A DNA stretch of 64,000 nucleotides, from the NCBI GenBank assembly GCA_001466705.2, contig LATX02000200.1, forward strand, positions 310,001 through 374,000, written 5' to 3'. Below, piece by piece: positions 1 to 11,533 of the stretch. A program made the translations under genes and the position numbers. This stretch comes from Moniliophthora roreri. Lineage: Eukaryota; Basidiomycota; Agaricomycetes; Agaricales; Marasmiaceae. The number at the start of each line of letters is the position of its first letter. The first letter of the stretch is position 1. Below the pieces are notes generated by a model, which worked only from the letters and a program-made list of their open reading frames with translations, was not told the origin of the DNA and made no database searches.

Positions 1-1282
1 GAAGAGTTTTGACCAAGCGAAGAGTGCATATCTCTCTCTCTGAATTTGATTCTGGGGTGAGAATCACGACCGACGAGAGAGATAGAGCTAAAACAGCGAC
101 TACAGATGAATAGCTGGTGTAGCTGGCATGCTGTAGAGAGCCTGATGTCGCAGTTCTGGGATGGTTTTGAACGTACAACTCAAACCCGTGCCGAACACGT
201 ACAGCAGGCAGACAGCATGTATGCCTTACCCCCGGAAAAGCCAGGGACCAAAATATCTGCGAGGTGACCCAGGAGAAAAGTGCCTCTGATTTCGGCCGTC
301 CTGCATCCATTCTGTGGAGCCAAGCGGCCTGCAGGGTCTATGGTGTTTCAGAAAACCGTGTCAGCTCATGTAGATCGAAAAAGCCAATAGAATATGTAAA
401 AGATACTGACTGGGAATAAAAAGTCGTCGTAGGCCACTCCATATTATTCTTTATCCATGAAAACGCGTCGTGGCCTTCAGAGATGCTGGTGAAAATTGAC
501 CTTCAAGCTTTCTCTCTAGATCGTAAGGTCCGTACAATGAAAGCGCAAGGACCCTGAGGAGGTTCGCGGGAGAGAACACGAGGATTCCAAACCACATTCA
601 AATCTCATAACTTTGTGGAGAAGAATGAAATCGGAAAGCAGATGCAATAGAGACGCGCAGTAGCGTACGGTTGAAAACTAGCCTAGAGAGAGTCAACGTC
701 GGAGCTCATGAAAATCCGAGATTCATGTACCACCAGGTATTACCGAATAGTCTTGCGTAAGACTTGAGAGATTCTCGAGTGGCATTCAACTCTATAAGAC
801 CATCGTCAGAGAAAAAATTCTACCACAGATGGAGACCTTGACACTGAAACCTTGGCATGGTGCTTGACGAGTCTCCACGTTGTCAGCGAGTACTTGGAAA
901 GCTCATAAGTTAACCTTTCCAGAGTGATTTTGGGTTTCCAGAGGGCTTGATTCAAACCAGGGTCTTTCTGAAGAATAAACCAGAGGCATAGATGAACTTT
1001 GGCAGAAAGAGCGCTGTCGCGACGCGTGTCACTAGTCCCAGTGGGCAGGAAGCAGGACGAGTCACGTTTTAGTTGACGCATGGGAAATTGCACATGGGGA
1101 TTCGGCAAACTGTGCCTTGGCTCCTTTCTCCACTCTCTCGCTTGCCGCTGCGCCAGTGCATCTCACGAATCCTTGTAACGATCTACGTCACGATTTATAT
1201 GCATTTTACTCTCCAGAATCTCTGAAAACATTGCGAAATATCCGTTCTGGGACTTTGAAATTATTTCACATCGAATGCCCTC
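1..1282. other. Gene-poor 5' flank of the Kelch gene
   Basis: No reading frame here shows a recognisable domain, and no spliced gene could be pieced together. The longest frame (about 100 codons, minus strand, 806-1108) has low-complexity composition and no family resemblance. The last few hundred bases presumably hold the promoter and 5' leader of the Kelch membrane protein that begins at 1283. I see no clear TATA element, RNA gene or repeat. Confidence 0.5.
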
Positions 1283-4200
1283 ATGAAATTGCCAGGGCTG
1301 CTGCACAACTTGCCATTACTTCACCTCATTCTCGATTTTGGTCAGGTTGCTGCTTATACCCCGGAACCGAGGTGCGTATTCATTGCAGTGCTGAAAAATC
1401 AGTACAATTCATCAGAAAATAGATGGGGGCAAGCTTCAGCACTCATATACAACGCTCTATACATCCATGGAGGAATGACGGATCCTTCGAACGCTTTTTC
1501 GTACACAAGTGCCCCAATTAACGACGATTTGCTCTATCTATCTTTATCTACACCCTTCAACATATCTTCACCGCCGTGGGTCCTTGTCGGCGAACCAACC
1601 AACTCCACAGATCCCATCGAACCAGGACCTGCGGTCGCTTGGCACACACTATCTCCTCTCAACACATCACTATCACTTCTATTTGGTGGACAACCTGCTA
1701 TCAGCTCACCTACAGTGCTCACTTTACGAGCAGATTCTGCTTGGTTGTTGGATATTCTCAATCGTCTAGCACCTTCTTGGTGGCAGGGACCGATGTCGTG
1801 GGCTGATGAGCCTTTACGCCGAATACATCACACTGCAACGACCACAAAGGAGGGATTTGTTTTCATAATTGGTGGAGAGAGGGCAGATGGATCTCAAAAT
1901 ACATTTTCTGAACATTTCGTTTTCGATCCCGCCGGACCATCCTTTACCCAATTGTCAACGACGGACAGTCCTCCTGGTATTACAGGTCATACTTCCGTAC
2001 TGCTACCAGATGGCAGGCTTCTTGTGTTTGGGGGATATGATCCGCAGGCTGGTGCCCTGGTCTCGTTTGCCACAATATGGGCTATAGACACCACATCTTC
2101 ACCATATACGTGGTCCCAATTAACAATCGTCACAGGCACACTCCCGAACCCTCGCAGAGCTTTCGCGGCGGTTGTCATAGAAGGAGGGAAGGTTATTATA
2201 CACGGTGGCTGCGATGCCCACTTCCAAGCAACTTATAGTGATGGATGGGTGCTGGATATGTCCCAAAATCCACCAACTTGGTCTCAGGTCAGCTCTTTAT
2301 CTCAGGTCGGTCAACGTAGAGACCACTTTGCCGTATCTTCCGGTGATCAAGTCATTTTTGGATTCGGTAAGTTATAAGACAGATCGACGAGAACCTTGTC
2401 TGATTGGCGTATCTTTAAATAGGCTATGGGTCCTCTGGCCCTGCACCCGCTGGCATAGAGGTCTGGAAACCTTCGGATGACTCTTTCCCGGGAACGTTTT
2501 ACCCTCCAGCCCCGACGAGTATATCACAGACGCTACCTCCATCTACTCGCACTTCGGATCCCAATGATCCAAATGGGCCAGGTTCAGGCAGTACAGGCGG
2601 CGTTCATCCGACTGCCACATACGACCCCAATGACCCCAACAATCCCAATGGACCTCCTGAGGGAGGGCCCTTCGACGACAACGACCACTCCAATAATAAG
2701 AGGACCACTGCAATCGCTGTTGGCACAGCTTTTGCTATTTTGGGTCTCCTGGTTGGAGGAGTTATTGTGATATACTATTATCGTCGAAGAAACGGAAGAA
2801 CTGTCGAGGGGCGCTTCATGGCTTTACATGATGATGATCCCGATAGTCCCCACATGGAAGGAGTGGTCCCTGCTCGCATACTCAGCGATAAGCCAGCAGA
2901 CACAAATAACCGTTGGGGAGCAATAAAGAATCTGAGGATAGGCGGTGCTCTTACCGCTGTTCCCGGGGGGGTCGTCGGTCTCGCGACTACTCGTCGCACG
3001 CAAGAACGGCGAGATATGCTCGCGGACGAGGACACACGTGAGTTTGGTTGGCGTGACTGGCGGAGACGGAACAACAGCTCTTGGTCTCTCATGAGCTTTA
3101 TGAAGCGCACGAGAAGTCGTGACGTTAGCACGAGCAGTTATGGAAATCTCAGCACTGGTAGCCCTTGGAGAGAAAAGAGCGATCCATTCTCGGATGGTGC
3201 TGCCTTGATGCAAGATGAGGAGACGGGTTACATTGGTGCGGTTGCTCCTGGCCAAGGTGGCACTGCCCGACCTTCAGCCAGACGGGGCCTCAGCTACTCG
3301 AGCACAATCAGCAGTTGGAGTGATTACGTTGATCCCTTCTCAGATCCAATACAAGAGGAACTCAGAGATATCCCGGAATCATCCCTCCCGCGGCGACCTT
3401 ATCCACGCCCGGCACAACAACTTCAAGTGCAGACGGTTCTTCCATCGGTCAGGGAAGTACACACACTTAGTCCCGTAACCGAAGCATCACGCGCGACGTT
3501 GTCTCAATCGGAAACTACAGCCTCTCAGTCATCTCACTCTACGTCCAATGAATATGCTCTCAGCCCCTTTGACAGTGGACATACGTCTCAGACATCATAT
3601 AACCCACGGCCTTCCTCCCTTATCGATTCCATGTCCTCCTCTCAATCGATACGACGGAGTGATTCTTGGTGGTCACGATTTTCGCGAACAGCTTTCCTTG
3701 ACAGACGCGGTAGCGGTTCGAGAAGAGTCAGCGGTGGGTTGTATGATATTCGGGATCCTAATCCTCCACCTCGGCTAGTTGCTATAGAGGAAAGTCAGCA
3801 TTCCGGATCTCCGGAGAAGGATCGAGAATCGCCTAGGTCGCAGCGTTCAAATTCTATTAAACAGTCGCTCTCCAGGAAGGGCTCAAGGCTGTATGGTGGT
3901 CATGGAAAGTCAATGTCATCCATACGCACAGCAGATTCGGAAGCCCTTGAGAGAATGGCCGCTATGGACGTGGTACAGCGCGAGCGGACGGAAAGTGGCA
4001 GTAATCGGACAAGGGAGAGTACCGTTACAAGTTACGATTCTGACTGGATTGCGGAGGACGGAACAATGCCTAACGTTATTCATGGCGTTGACGTGTCTTT
4101 CAACGCAAGTTCACCCACCGAAATGACGTCTGCGGAATCTCGTGCCGTCCCTCCGACGATACCAGCACCTCCGCCAGCTGCGGTTCATATAGCAATGAAA

Positions 4201-4539
4201 ACATCACCTCCACCTACTACCACTCCACCGGCTTCCCATTCATTTTCTGCCGCGTCGTCAAGTACGTCTTTGAGCACCGACGGAAGTGCTGGCACCAATC
4301 GTTCTGTTCGTCCTCTTTCAGGCTCCAATGTATCTGCTCGTGTTCAAGCTTACGAGCAGCGTCTGTCTCAGGCGCAAAAGTCCCCTAGTGTGACAAATAC
4401 CAAGCAGCTGGAGGAACGAATAAGCAAGAGGAAGTCCAAGACGCCATCTGTCGGCTATAGTCTGGTTCCTCGACCTAGCCTTTACGTTGCAAATCCAGAC
4501 CACAAAGCGACACCTTCCGGTGACTCCGACCCGTCATAA
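1283..4539 (+). CDS. Kelch-repeat single-pass membrane protein
   Basis: Three exons: 1283-1371, 1423-2366 and 2423-4539, giving about 1,049 residues. The 51-bp first intron is in frame and could be missed by naive translation. A hydrophobic N-terminus looks like a signal peptide. It is followed by a Kelch beta-propeller of about 350 residues with repeated GG doublets (YIHGGM, FIIGGER, LLVFGGY, VIIHGGCD). Then come a Pro/Asn/Gly-rich linker of DPNDPN type, one transmembrane helix (AIAVGTAFAILGLLVGG) with a basic YYYRRR stop-transfer, and a cytosolic tail of about 580 residues rich in Ser, Pro and Arg. Such Kelch-TM proteins are common in agaricomycetes and resemble polarity or cell-wall sensors, but the function here is not known. 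The tail looks disordered and heavily phosphorylatable. Confidence 0.85.
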
Positions 4540-7500
4540 TCATTCTATCTTCCTCGTGTGGACTGTCCTTGTGCGTGTGTGTATCATATCCTTGCTATAG
4601 TACTAAGTTATCAGTCCTATTTTTTGCTTTCGTTTTCGCGACATCCAAAACTCTCCCAGACACTCGTTGCTATCCCAAACCCTGGGACATAGAGTGCTAC
4701 TCCTTTCCTCCTTACCTGTATTCTCCATTCTTTTCTTGTTTCTCACGGACATTTCACGATTTGTTACGACGCATTCACGATCGTCTTTCTTTCTTCCCTT
4801 CGTTCCGCTGTTCATTGATTAGACGGTCGTTGGTTGACTGATGGACTGCAACTTTAATGTATAATGGATTGTTGTGCTTTAATCTCTCATGTATCGACAA
4901 TTACGTGTCATTATCTTACTTCGGGAACGCACATTGGACTTGCAGACCTTTCGGAGCCATGTATTCGACGCGACGATCCCGAATCTTTGGCTTGGAGACC
5001 GATATCTTTGTAAGGATACCTACGACCCTGATTGCGATACTGTCGGAAAATATACGTTCTGAGAGGAGTAAGATTGCACAACTAGACGAACACGTATATA
5101 GGATAGTGCTTCTCTCACTGAATTGTGAGTAGCATGTTTCTGGAAACGAGGCGCGCCACATTGGCCATCGTGACCACTACGCTAAGCTGATGTGGAGGTC
5201 GGATAAACCCAAGTAGAAATTAGACGGCCACTGCCCTTCCGATGAAAGCGGTCCATGTCGGACGAGTTGTGATGCGCAGTGCAGAACAGCGGTGCATCAG
5301 GGGTCACCTAGGGATCCAAGGAGAAGGCGGTCCGCATCAGGGGCAAGAATTGAAACTTTGTGTCCTCCCGTGTTGTCTTGGAAGCACTAGGTTCTAGAAG
5401 ACTGGAGAATCTATATGACAAGCTCTGTCGATTCCGACGTGACACACGAACAGGAAGTGGAGATGGGGAGGCCCCGCAACAAGTGCACTCTGCACATGCA
5501 GCCAAAAGATCCGATCCCGAAGCAACTATACCTTTCTGTCGTTAATGGTGTAATGGTGTAGATCATATTCTCGGAGCTGAAGAGGCTCCGTCATGTCCAT
5601 GACCATAGCTTTTGCAATTGTAGATCCAAATATCCCATGTCCATGCGGATAGTTACAGTTGCGGTCGCACGTCTTCTTGAGATAGAACAAGTCTCGTAAT
5701 CCCGTCTACAGCAAGACCGTAAGAAGTTCGAAGTGATTAGTGATTTGACCGACGTTGGTGGAGGGTCGATCGTGATACTGAAAGCTGACTGGAGGCGTGA
5801 AAGCGAATGGGATCAATACTATGTTTTCGAAGGGCCCTTGATGATAATGATGTTGATGAAATGAAACAGAAGTAGAATGACAGATTGCTAGGTGGATTAG
5901 TTGATACGCAGAATGTCGTCGATACACTTGATGAGTGAACCTGACAAAGTTAAGAGGTCGTCAGATCATCAACAAGAGTTAAACACGTATCCAGTGTCCA
6001 TAGCCACAACTGAACCACAGAGTGCAAGAGCATCTACAGAAAATCGACATCGCCTGCTCTCTACAGAACAGTTTGAGAGTGTACTCCAGTGATAAATTTG
6101 TGCCAAAATCAAAACAATCTGCTCGTGTGCTGTTGCTGGAGCTACGATACAGCACAGTGCATGAACCTGGAACACGAATCACAAGATAGACAGAACCTTA
6201 ACCGTGATCTTGCGAGATAGGGAGGTGAAAATATTGTAAGGGAAAAATACCGCGTCCGTTGCGAGTCATCAACGAATGAAACAAGGGCGTTCGGGGTCTC
6301 CAAGCAAATTTAGGACACCATCAGCGCCGAACTCGAACTCTGACGCTCGCAAGGGTCCTGGAGCACTCCTTAAGTCCGGTTTATCCGACATGGTTTCCCG
6401 TCAAACAGAAATGGATACCTGGAGACGTCGGCTCATATCCTCTTTCGTTGTCAATCAAAATCATTCTTACTTGGGAATCGAAGATGACAAATTAGACATG
6501 GACGAAACGAAGATCCCGTATTTTGCGCGTCTTTTTTTCCTTGACTTACGATTCTAAGAAAAATTTTAATGGTAAATCGGTTGACGTCTACATACCTAGA
6601 AATGTCGTGGTCAGGTCCGCTCGTTCCTGTCCGAGCATACCCGCCAAAGTAGGTTCTATTGAGTCGTGATGTCATGAAGGGGAAAGAACGCACAACCTTC
6701 CTGACTTTTGAGAAGTATTGAACTGGGGCGCCATGGGGGCAATCGGTGACTTGAGCACACGCCGCTGCGGACGTGCGAAACTTCTATCCTTCCCTAACTG
6801 GTTCTCCTTGCATTCCAAGTGTCAGTGGCTGATGCAACGTGCCGGGGTAGGGCTGCGAAGACAGTAGTTCTGTCAGTGAGTGTGTGGGAGCTCCCGAAGA
6901 TTCAACGACCTGCCTGCCGATTCCGGAGGATAGTACGACCCTCCATTTTTCGCTAATCCTCCCATAAGAAACATGTTTCCATCTATGTCCTTGGAGGGAA
7001 CCCGCTACACGGGGTAGCAACTGTGGACACATGTGTAATTATAAGAATATGTTACACCGCGCTACCCGAACGTCGTCAGTATCCAAATCAGTGTTTCCCC
7101 CTTGTCCCTGACCGACTCCAGAAGGCGAAGGAAGATAACATGCGCCGATTCCTAATATACTTTCTTTGTTTCTGCATAGTGGTCCCGTTCGTTGAACCGA
7201 GCTATCAAGGAGTCTAAAACGGTCCCTTGATAGGTTAGAGGGTTAGCAACAAATGTCAGTAGAGAAATTGAATTACGTAGGATGACTCGAAAAATTATAA
7301 ATGGAAAGAGTTACAGAGTAACGCAGTATCCGAGGTCCTGCCGCGAATCTATTACTGTAACGGCTGGCGCCCATCAAACGCTCATCAAGACGCCCGGTTC
7401 GAGCGCTTGATCAAATGACTGTGTAGAAGGTTTGGAACGTACCAAGAAGGGAAGGTAGGCTATTCTTCATTGTTCTTTTGCTCATTTTGTTCAAGAGCAG

Positions 7501-7733
7501 CTGTCCAAGGGCGTGGCTCTTCCACGACGCAAATTCGTCACAGGGTATGCGTGTGATACAGCATTCAGCGACAGCCTCGGATTCCATCGATCTTCCGGTC
7601 AAGCAGCATATCGTCCATGCTTCGCGTCAGAGTGGAGAGTGACCATGTTGCTGCTCTTCAATGGGAGGCTTCTCTGTATTCGTATCCCACAGGTACAATA
7701 ATACACGTTCAAAACCCCCGAGACTTGACGACT
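4540..7733. other. Long gene-poor stretch
   Basis: About 3.2 kb between the Kelch gene and the convergent acyl-CoA-binding protein gene. All six frames are broken into pieces under about 95 codons without domain signatures, and I could not join pieces across plausible introns into a known protein. The first few hundred bases are T/C-rich and probably contain the Kelch 3' UTR and polyadenylation region. No repeat, tRNA or transposon end was recognised. A non-coding transcript or a fast-evolving small secreted protein cannot be excluded. Confidence 0.5.
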
Positions 7734-8272
7734 TTAGGCAGCTTCAATCTCAGCAATGTACTTCTTGGACTCTTCTGTATCGGCCTTCTTGAGGATCTGT
7801 TTGGAGTGGTCAGAAAAATGGTCAAAATTAGCTACAGGAGAATGTCGCACCTCGAGAAGCGTCTCAACGTATTTCTGGTAGGCGTCTTCCGTTGATGTAC
7901 CCTCGACGCTTTTCCATGCGTCCCTATGATATCTCTGAGATCGAGAAAGTGCAAGAGAAAAAAAAAGATGTAGACGAACCATTTGGCCTTTCCAGTAAAG
8001 TCTATCAAGCCTGGGCGAGGGATGTTGACGTCGCCGACGGTTGCTGTGACGGTCAATATTAGGTTACAGAACGATGAATAGCTCTAACTCGAACCTTGTT
8101 TGTAGTACTTGTAGAACTGGTACGAAGAAAAATGGGTGTTAGGAGGCAGCATGAGCAGCAAAAAAAGAAATCAACTTACGTAGAGCTGTTCCTCTTGAGT
8201 AGGTTGGATGGGACCATCCTTGGGAAGGCTTTGTACGATCTTGACAGCCTTGTCAAACTTTGCTTTGGACAT
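7734..8272 (-). CDS. ACB1: Acyl-CoA-binding protein
   Basis: Five exons on the minus strand: 8180-8272, 8095-8116, 7980-8043, 7851-7923 and 7734-7796. They sum exactly to 104 codons plus stop, with a 22-bp micro-exon. The product carries the ACBP hallmarks: an N-terminal helix ([20 protein letters not shown]), then the FYKYYKQATVGDVN segment, [15 protein letters not shown] in the ligand-binding helix, and [14 protein letters not shown] at the end. ACBPs are cytosolic four-helix carriers of medium- and long-chain acyl-CoA esters that buffer the acyl-CoA pool for lipid synthesis and signalling. The usual size is 86-104 residues, so this one is full length. It is divergent from the PH-domain gene, with about 530 bp between start codons. 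Confidence 0.95.
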
Positions 8273-8806
8273 GATGATGGTACGAGGTAGACGACAAAAG
8301 GTTTGGGGAAGAACGCGACGAGTGTTGGGGTTTGTTATCGATCGCGACGCCGGCCCGGATCAGGCCCCTCTCTCGATGCAGCGACTACAGGCAACGTTCT
8401 GTAGGCAGGTTCGACCTCAACTGAGTCTCTTTGCAGCAGAACCACATATGCAGTTTTTGAATACCAGCTATCTGCATGGGGTATCTGGATTCTGCATATT
8501 TTGCTGTACGTCCAAGTAATCTGTCGTTCAGCTAATGTGATACCTGCAAGAGTCCGGTCTTGTGCGAAATGAAGGTTGAGGCGCTGAGGAATGCTGCGAC
8601 TGGTATCACTGTTCATTCGCTGCACCGCAACCATGCTCACTTCGAGTCACACCGCTGCAGCGCTTGTGGAGATACTGTGGGGTCCCTTACTAGCCTCTGC
8701 GTCGGCGTTTGCCAGATATCGTGGGACAAATGACACAGCCACGGGGGCAGACCCTTGAATCACTGTTTGAAGACGTAGTAGCAGCTGCTGGCGTTCCATC
8801 GTCAGT

Positions 8807-10370
8807 ATGCCTCCCTCTGCTGCTCCACCATCACCTCAAGAAATTCAGCGAAAGCTCTCTGTACATTCTGTGGTCAGAAGTAACAAGGTATGTAGCCTCA
8901 AACTTTAGTACAATTCTGTTTCCTTAGCCATGCCGTTATTGCCAGCCGCCTCCCGTTTCTGTGCCACCTGTCTCTGGTACAGAGTCTGATTCAGACTCCA
9001 TCTTGACCCCAGATGCATGGTCAATGTCACCAGTCTCAGGCCTAGCGGCTCCTGGTTCAACCCAACAACCACTTTCCTCAATCGCCGAAAGGAGATCGGG
9101 TAGCGGCGGCGAAGACTCTGAAGACGATGACGATGAAGGCGAAGGAGGCTGGAAGACAGCGGAGGCTAATGAGCATCAGCTCAAGGGATCTTTTGACGAG
9201 AGTGTCATCAAGGCGGGCTATCTATGGAAGAAGGGTGAACGGAGAAAGGTTGGGCGTCTTTTCGGAAACGCTTTTTCTTCCCTAACACTCTTGCATTTCG
9301 CCAACAGACCTGGAAGAAACGTTGGTTTGTTCTAAGGCCCGCGCATTTGGCGTACTATAAAACAGCGGCTGAATATCAGCTACTCCGACTTCTCGATCTC
9401 TCCGACGTTCATTCGTGTACTCAGGTATCCCTAAAGCGTCACGAGAACGCGTTCGGCCTTGTTTCCCCCATCCGAACCCTTTATCTACAAGCCAAGACAC
9501 ATACCGAAGTGCAGGAGTGGGTACAAGCAATTGAAGAGGCGCGGCAAGCTCAGTCAACGCCTCATACCGGCAGCATACCTATACCCATTCCCAAAGCTGA
9601 GCGATCCACATCACACATACCCCCTCTCACTCCTTCTCCTCCTTCCAACGCACCCTATGTCACTTCTTCCGATTCGGAAGACGCTTCTCCTTCGGTTCAG
9701 CAGGCACCTTCACCCTCGTCTCACCCTGCATCATCACCGTCCAAATCGACCACGACACCCGTAGCAACTACCAAGGACCCGAGCAAAACGATACTTTCCG
9801 GCTATCTCATGAAGTGTGGGTCCAAGAGACGTAATTGGCGTAAACGTTGGTTCGTTCTTACTGGGGAGAAACTAATGTATTCAGCCAGCCACATGGTACG
9901 TCTTGTCAACCCAATTCACTTATCGAGTATTGACAGTGATTTGCTTGTAGGCTACCAAACCCCATCGACAGTTTGCGTTTGCCGATATACTGGACGCATT
10001 CGAGTACGACGTGCCATCACACCGCCAATATGCAACGCCCGTATCCTCGCCCCCAGCTCCCGACTCGGATAACCCTCACAGTGCACACACGTTCAAAATT
10101 GTAACGACAAAGAAAACGTTACTGCTTTGTGCGCCTAGTGAAGAGGACGAGATAACATGGCTGGGGGCAGTGCGAGCACTTATCGCACGTCGTGCTGCTG
10201 GGACTGTTCCGGCGGAACCTTCAAAAGGCGCTTCGGGCAGCACAGATGTGAGTCCTAACAATTCTGGTTTCACATCCGGAGGTAGTGGTATCAAGGCCAA
10301 GGTTAGACGGTTAAGTTCTAGTGCTGCTTCAGCCACTGCTGGAGCCGTTCGCGAGGAAAAGCAGTCTTAA
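8807..10370 (+). CDS. Double pleckstrin-homology domain protein
   Basis: Four exons: 8807-8887, 8928-9248, 9308-9895 and 9951-10370, giving 469 residues. All junctions keep frame. The first intron is very short (40 bp), so the 5' end is less certain; an in-frame ATG also lies nearby in exon 2. After a Ser/acidic N-terminal region, PH domain 1 starts at about residue 95 (AGYLWKKGERRK, then TWKKRWFVLRP) and ends with the helix VQEWVQAIEEAR. A Pro/Ser linker follows. PH domain 2 (LSGYLMKCGSKRRNWRKRWF) ends at ITWLGAVRALIA. Both have the basic K-x-n-K-x-R-x-W pattern typical of phosphoinositide-binding PH domains. Likely a membrane-recruited adaptor; the exact partner is unknown. Confidence 0.88.
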
Positions 10371-11533
10371 AAGATGCCATATCACCCTCTTTAGCTTTTT
10401 CTCTCTCCCTGTTTTCATACCCAGTCTTCGCTGTCATAGTGTTACCTATCCGCCTTTTATGCTCTGTTTCCCTGCTTGGGTCTGGACATTTTTTTTTGAA
10501 ACATAATTTCACGGCTATCCATCTTTTGAACTATCCAACTGGAAATTGAATAACTACGTAGTTAGGAGCGTTGTATCTCTTATAGTTGACCCTCTATATC
10601 CAAAGTGCTCTCCTCTCTCAGCTTTGGAGGCGTGCATCCTGTCATTATTCAATATTCCGAGCTGATCTTCTGTCGGTGATCTCCTCTATTCGCCCATCAT
10701 ACATCAACTCTGGTTGCGTCAAGCGCGGAAGAAAAATCTTTTCATTTGCCTAAACATGGCCTAATGCCCATCTGCGGTATCTATCTGAGAAGCCGTAGTC
10801 AACTCGGTTCTTGCACAGTGCGGTAGCATGGGAATTGTGCGCGCGCGCGCTCATCCTCACACAATCTGTCATACACCAAGGTTTTGTGCTCTAGTCGAGG
10901 GATAATCCCTTGCACATCGGCGCTTACACACGCAAAGAGACAAAGGCGAGGTTCAAGGAGAACTACCGATGAATCTTGTGGGTTACCTATTCGTGATAAA
11001 TAACACGAATAAGATTCTGTCAATGACACTGCCATGTCAAAAGCGGAGGGTCTGGGCATTGGGCAATGAGTACAAGTGGTATTGTGTTCCAGAGTAACAG
11101 AATTATAGTAACAAAGTGTGGCGTCGGAAAAGTTCTGATGATGAACCAGGGGGGGAACAGGAGTAAACACTGCTTTGCAAAGGTGCTGGGCTCAAACTTG
11201 AACTCAAAGGGGGGCTAGACGCCGTTCCCCGCCACGTGGAAGAAAGGCGCCCTTTATGGAAACTCGGGGAAGAGAAAAGAGCTGGCCGAAACCTGCCGAA
11301 GGGGACCCCGGATACCCTTGTCACAGTGTGACACTGTGTTTGGGGGTTTTTCTCATTGAAATACTGGTTGGACTTAAAAATCAGGACTTTATAATACCTG
11401 GGCGGTGTGTCCCTCCTCTCCCGCTTATCATCTTCAGAAAAAAAGTCTCGCTCCTTCGTCGTCATCCTCGTTTCTCCCTTATTCTACCCCTTCTCTTCCC
11501 CTTCTACTCTCGTATAATTCGTCGACCATTATA
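10371..11533. other. Intergenic region before the first Zn2Cys6 factor
   Basis: No coding region recognised. It holds the 3' end of the PH gene, a short alternating GC tract near 10840-10851, and the upstream region of the transcription factor beginning at 11534. The last part is pyrimidine-rich. Confidence 0.5.
11387..11520 (+). promoter_or_regulatory. TATA-like element plus CT-rich leader of the first Zn2Cys6 factor
   Basis: A TATA-like stretch (TTTATAATACC, about 11388-11397) is followed by a strongly pyrimidine-rich tract from about 11440 to 11515 that leads into the start codon at 11534. CT-rich blocks just upstream of the start are common around fungal transcription start sites. This is called on sequence pattern only. 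Confidence 0.35.

Noticed and set aside
806..1108. A 100-codon minus-strand frame near the window start
   Set aside because: No domain, no plausible promoter or intron context and low-complexity composition; it looks like chance.
7395..7412. A GGTTCGAGC stretch resembling a tRNA T-loop
   Set aside because: No acceptor stem, D-arm or anticodon arm could be paired around it, so no tRNA is called.
10840..10851. Alternating GC tract as a Z-DNA or regulatory element
   Set aside because: Only about 12 bp and isolated; too short to claim a function.
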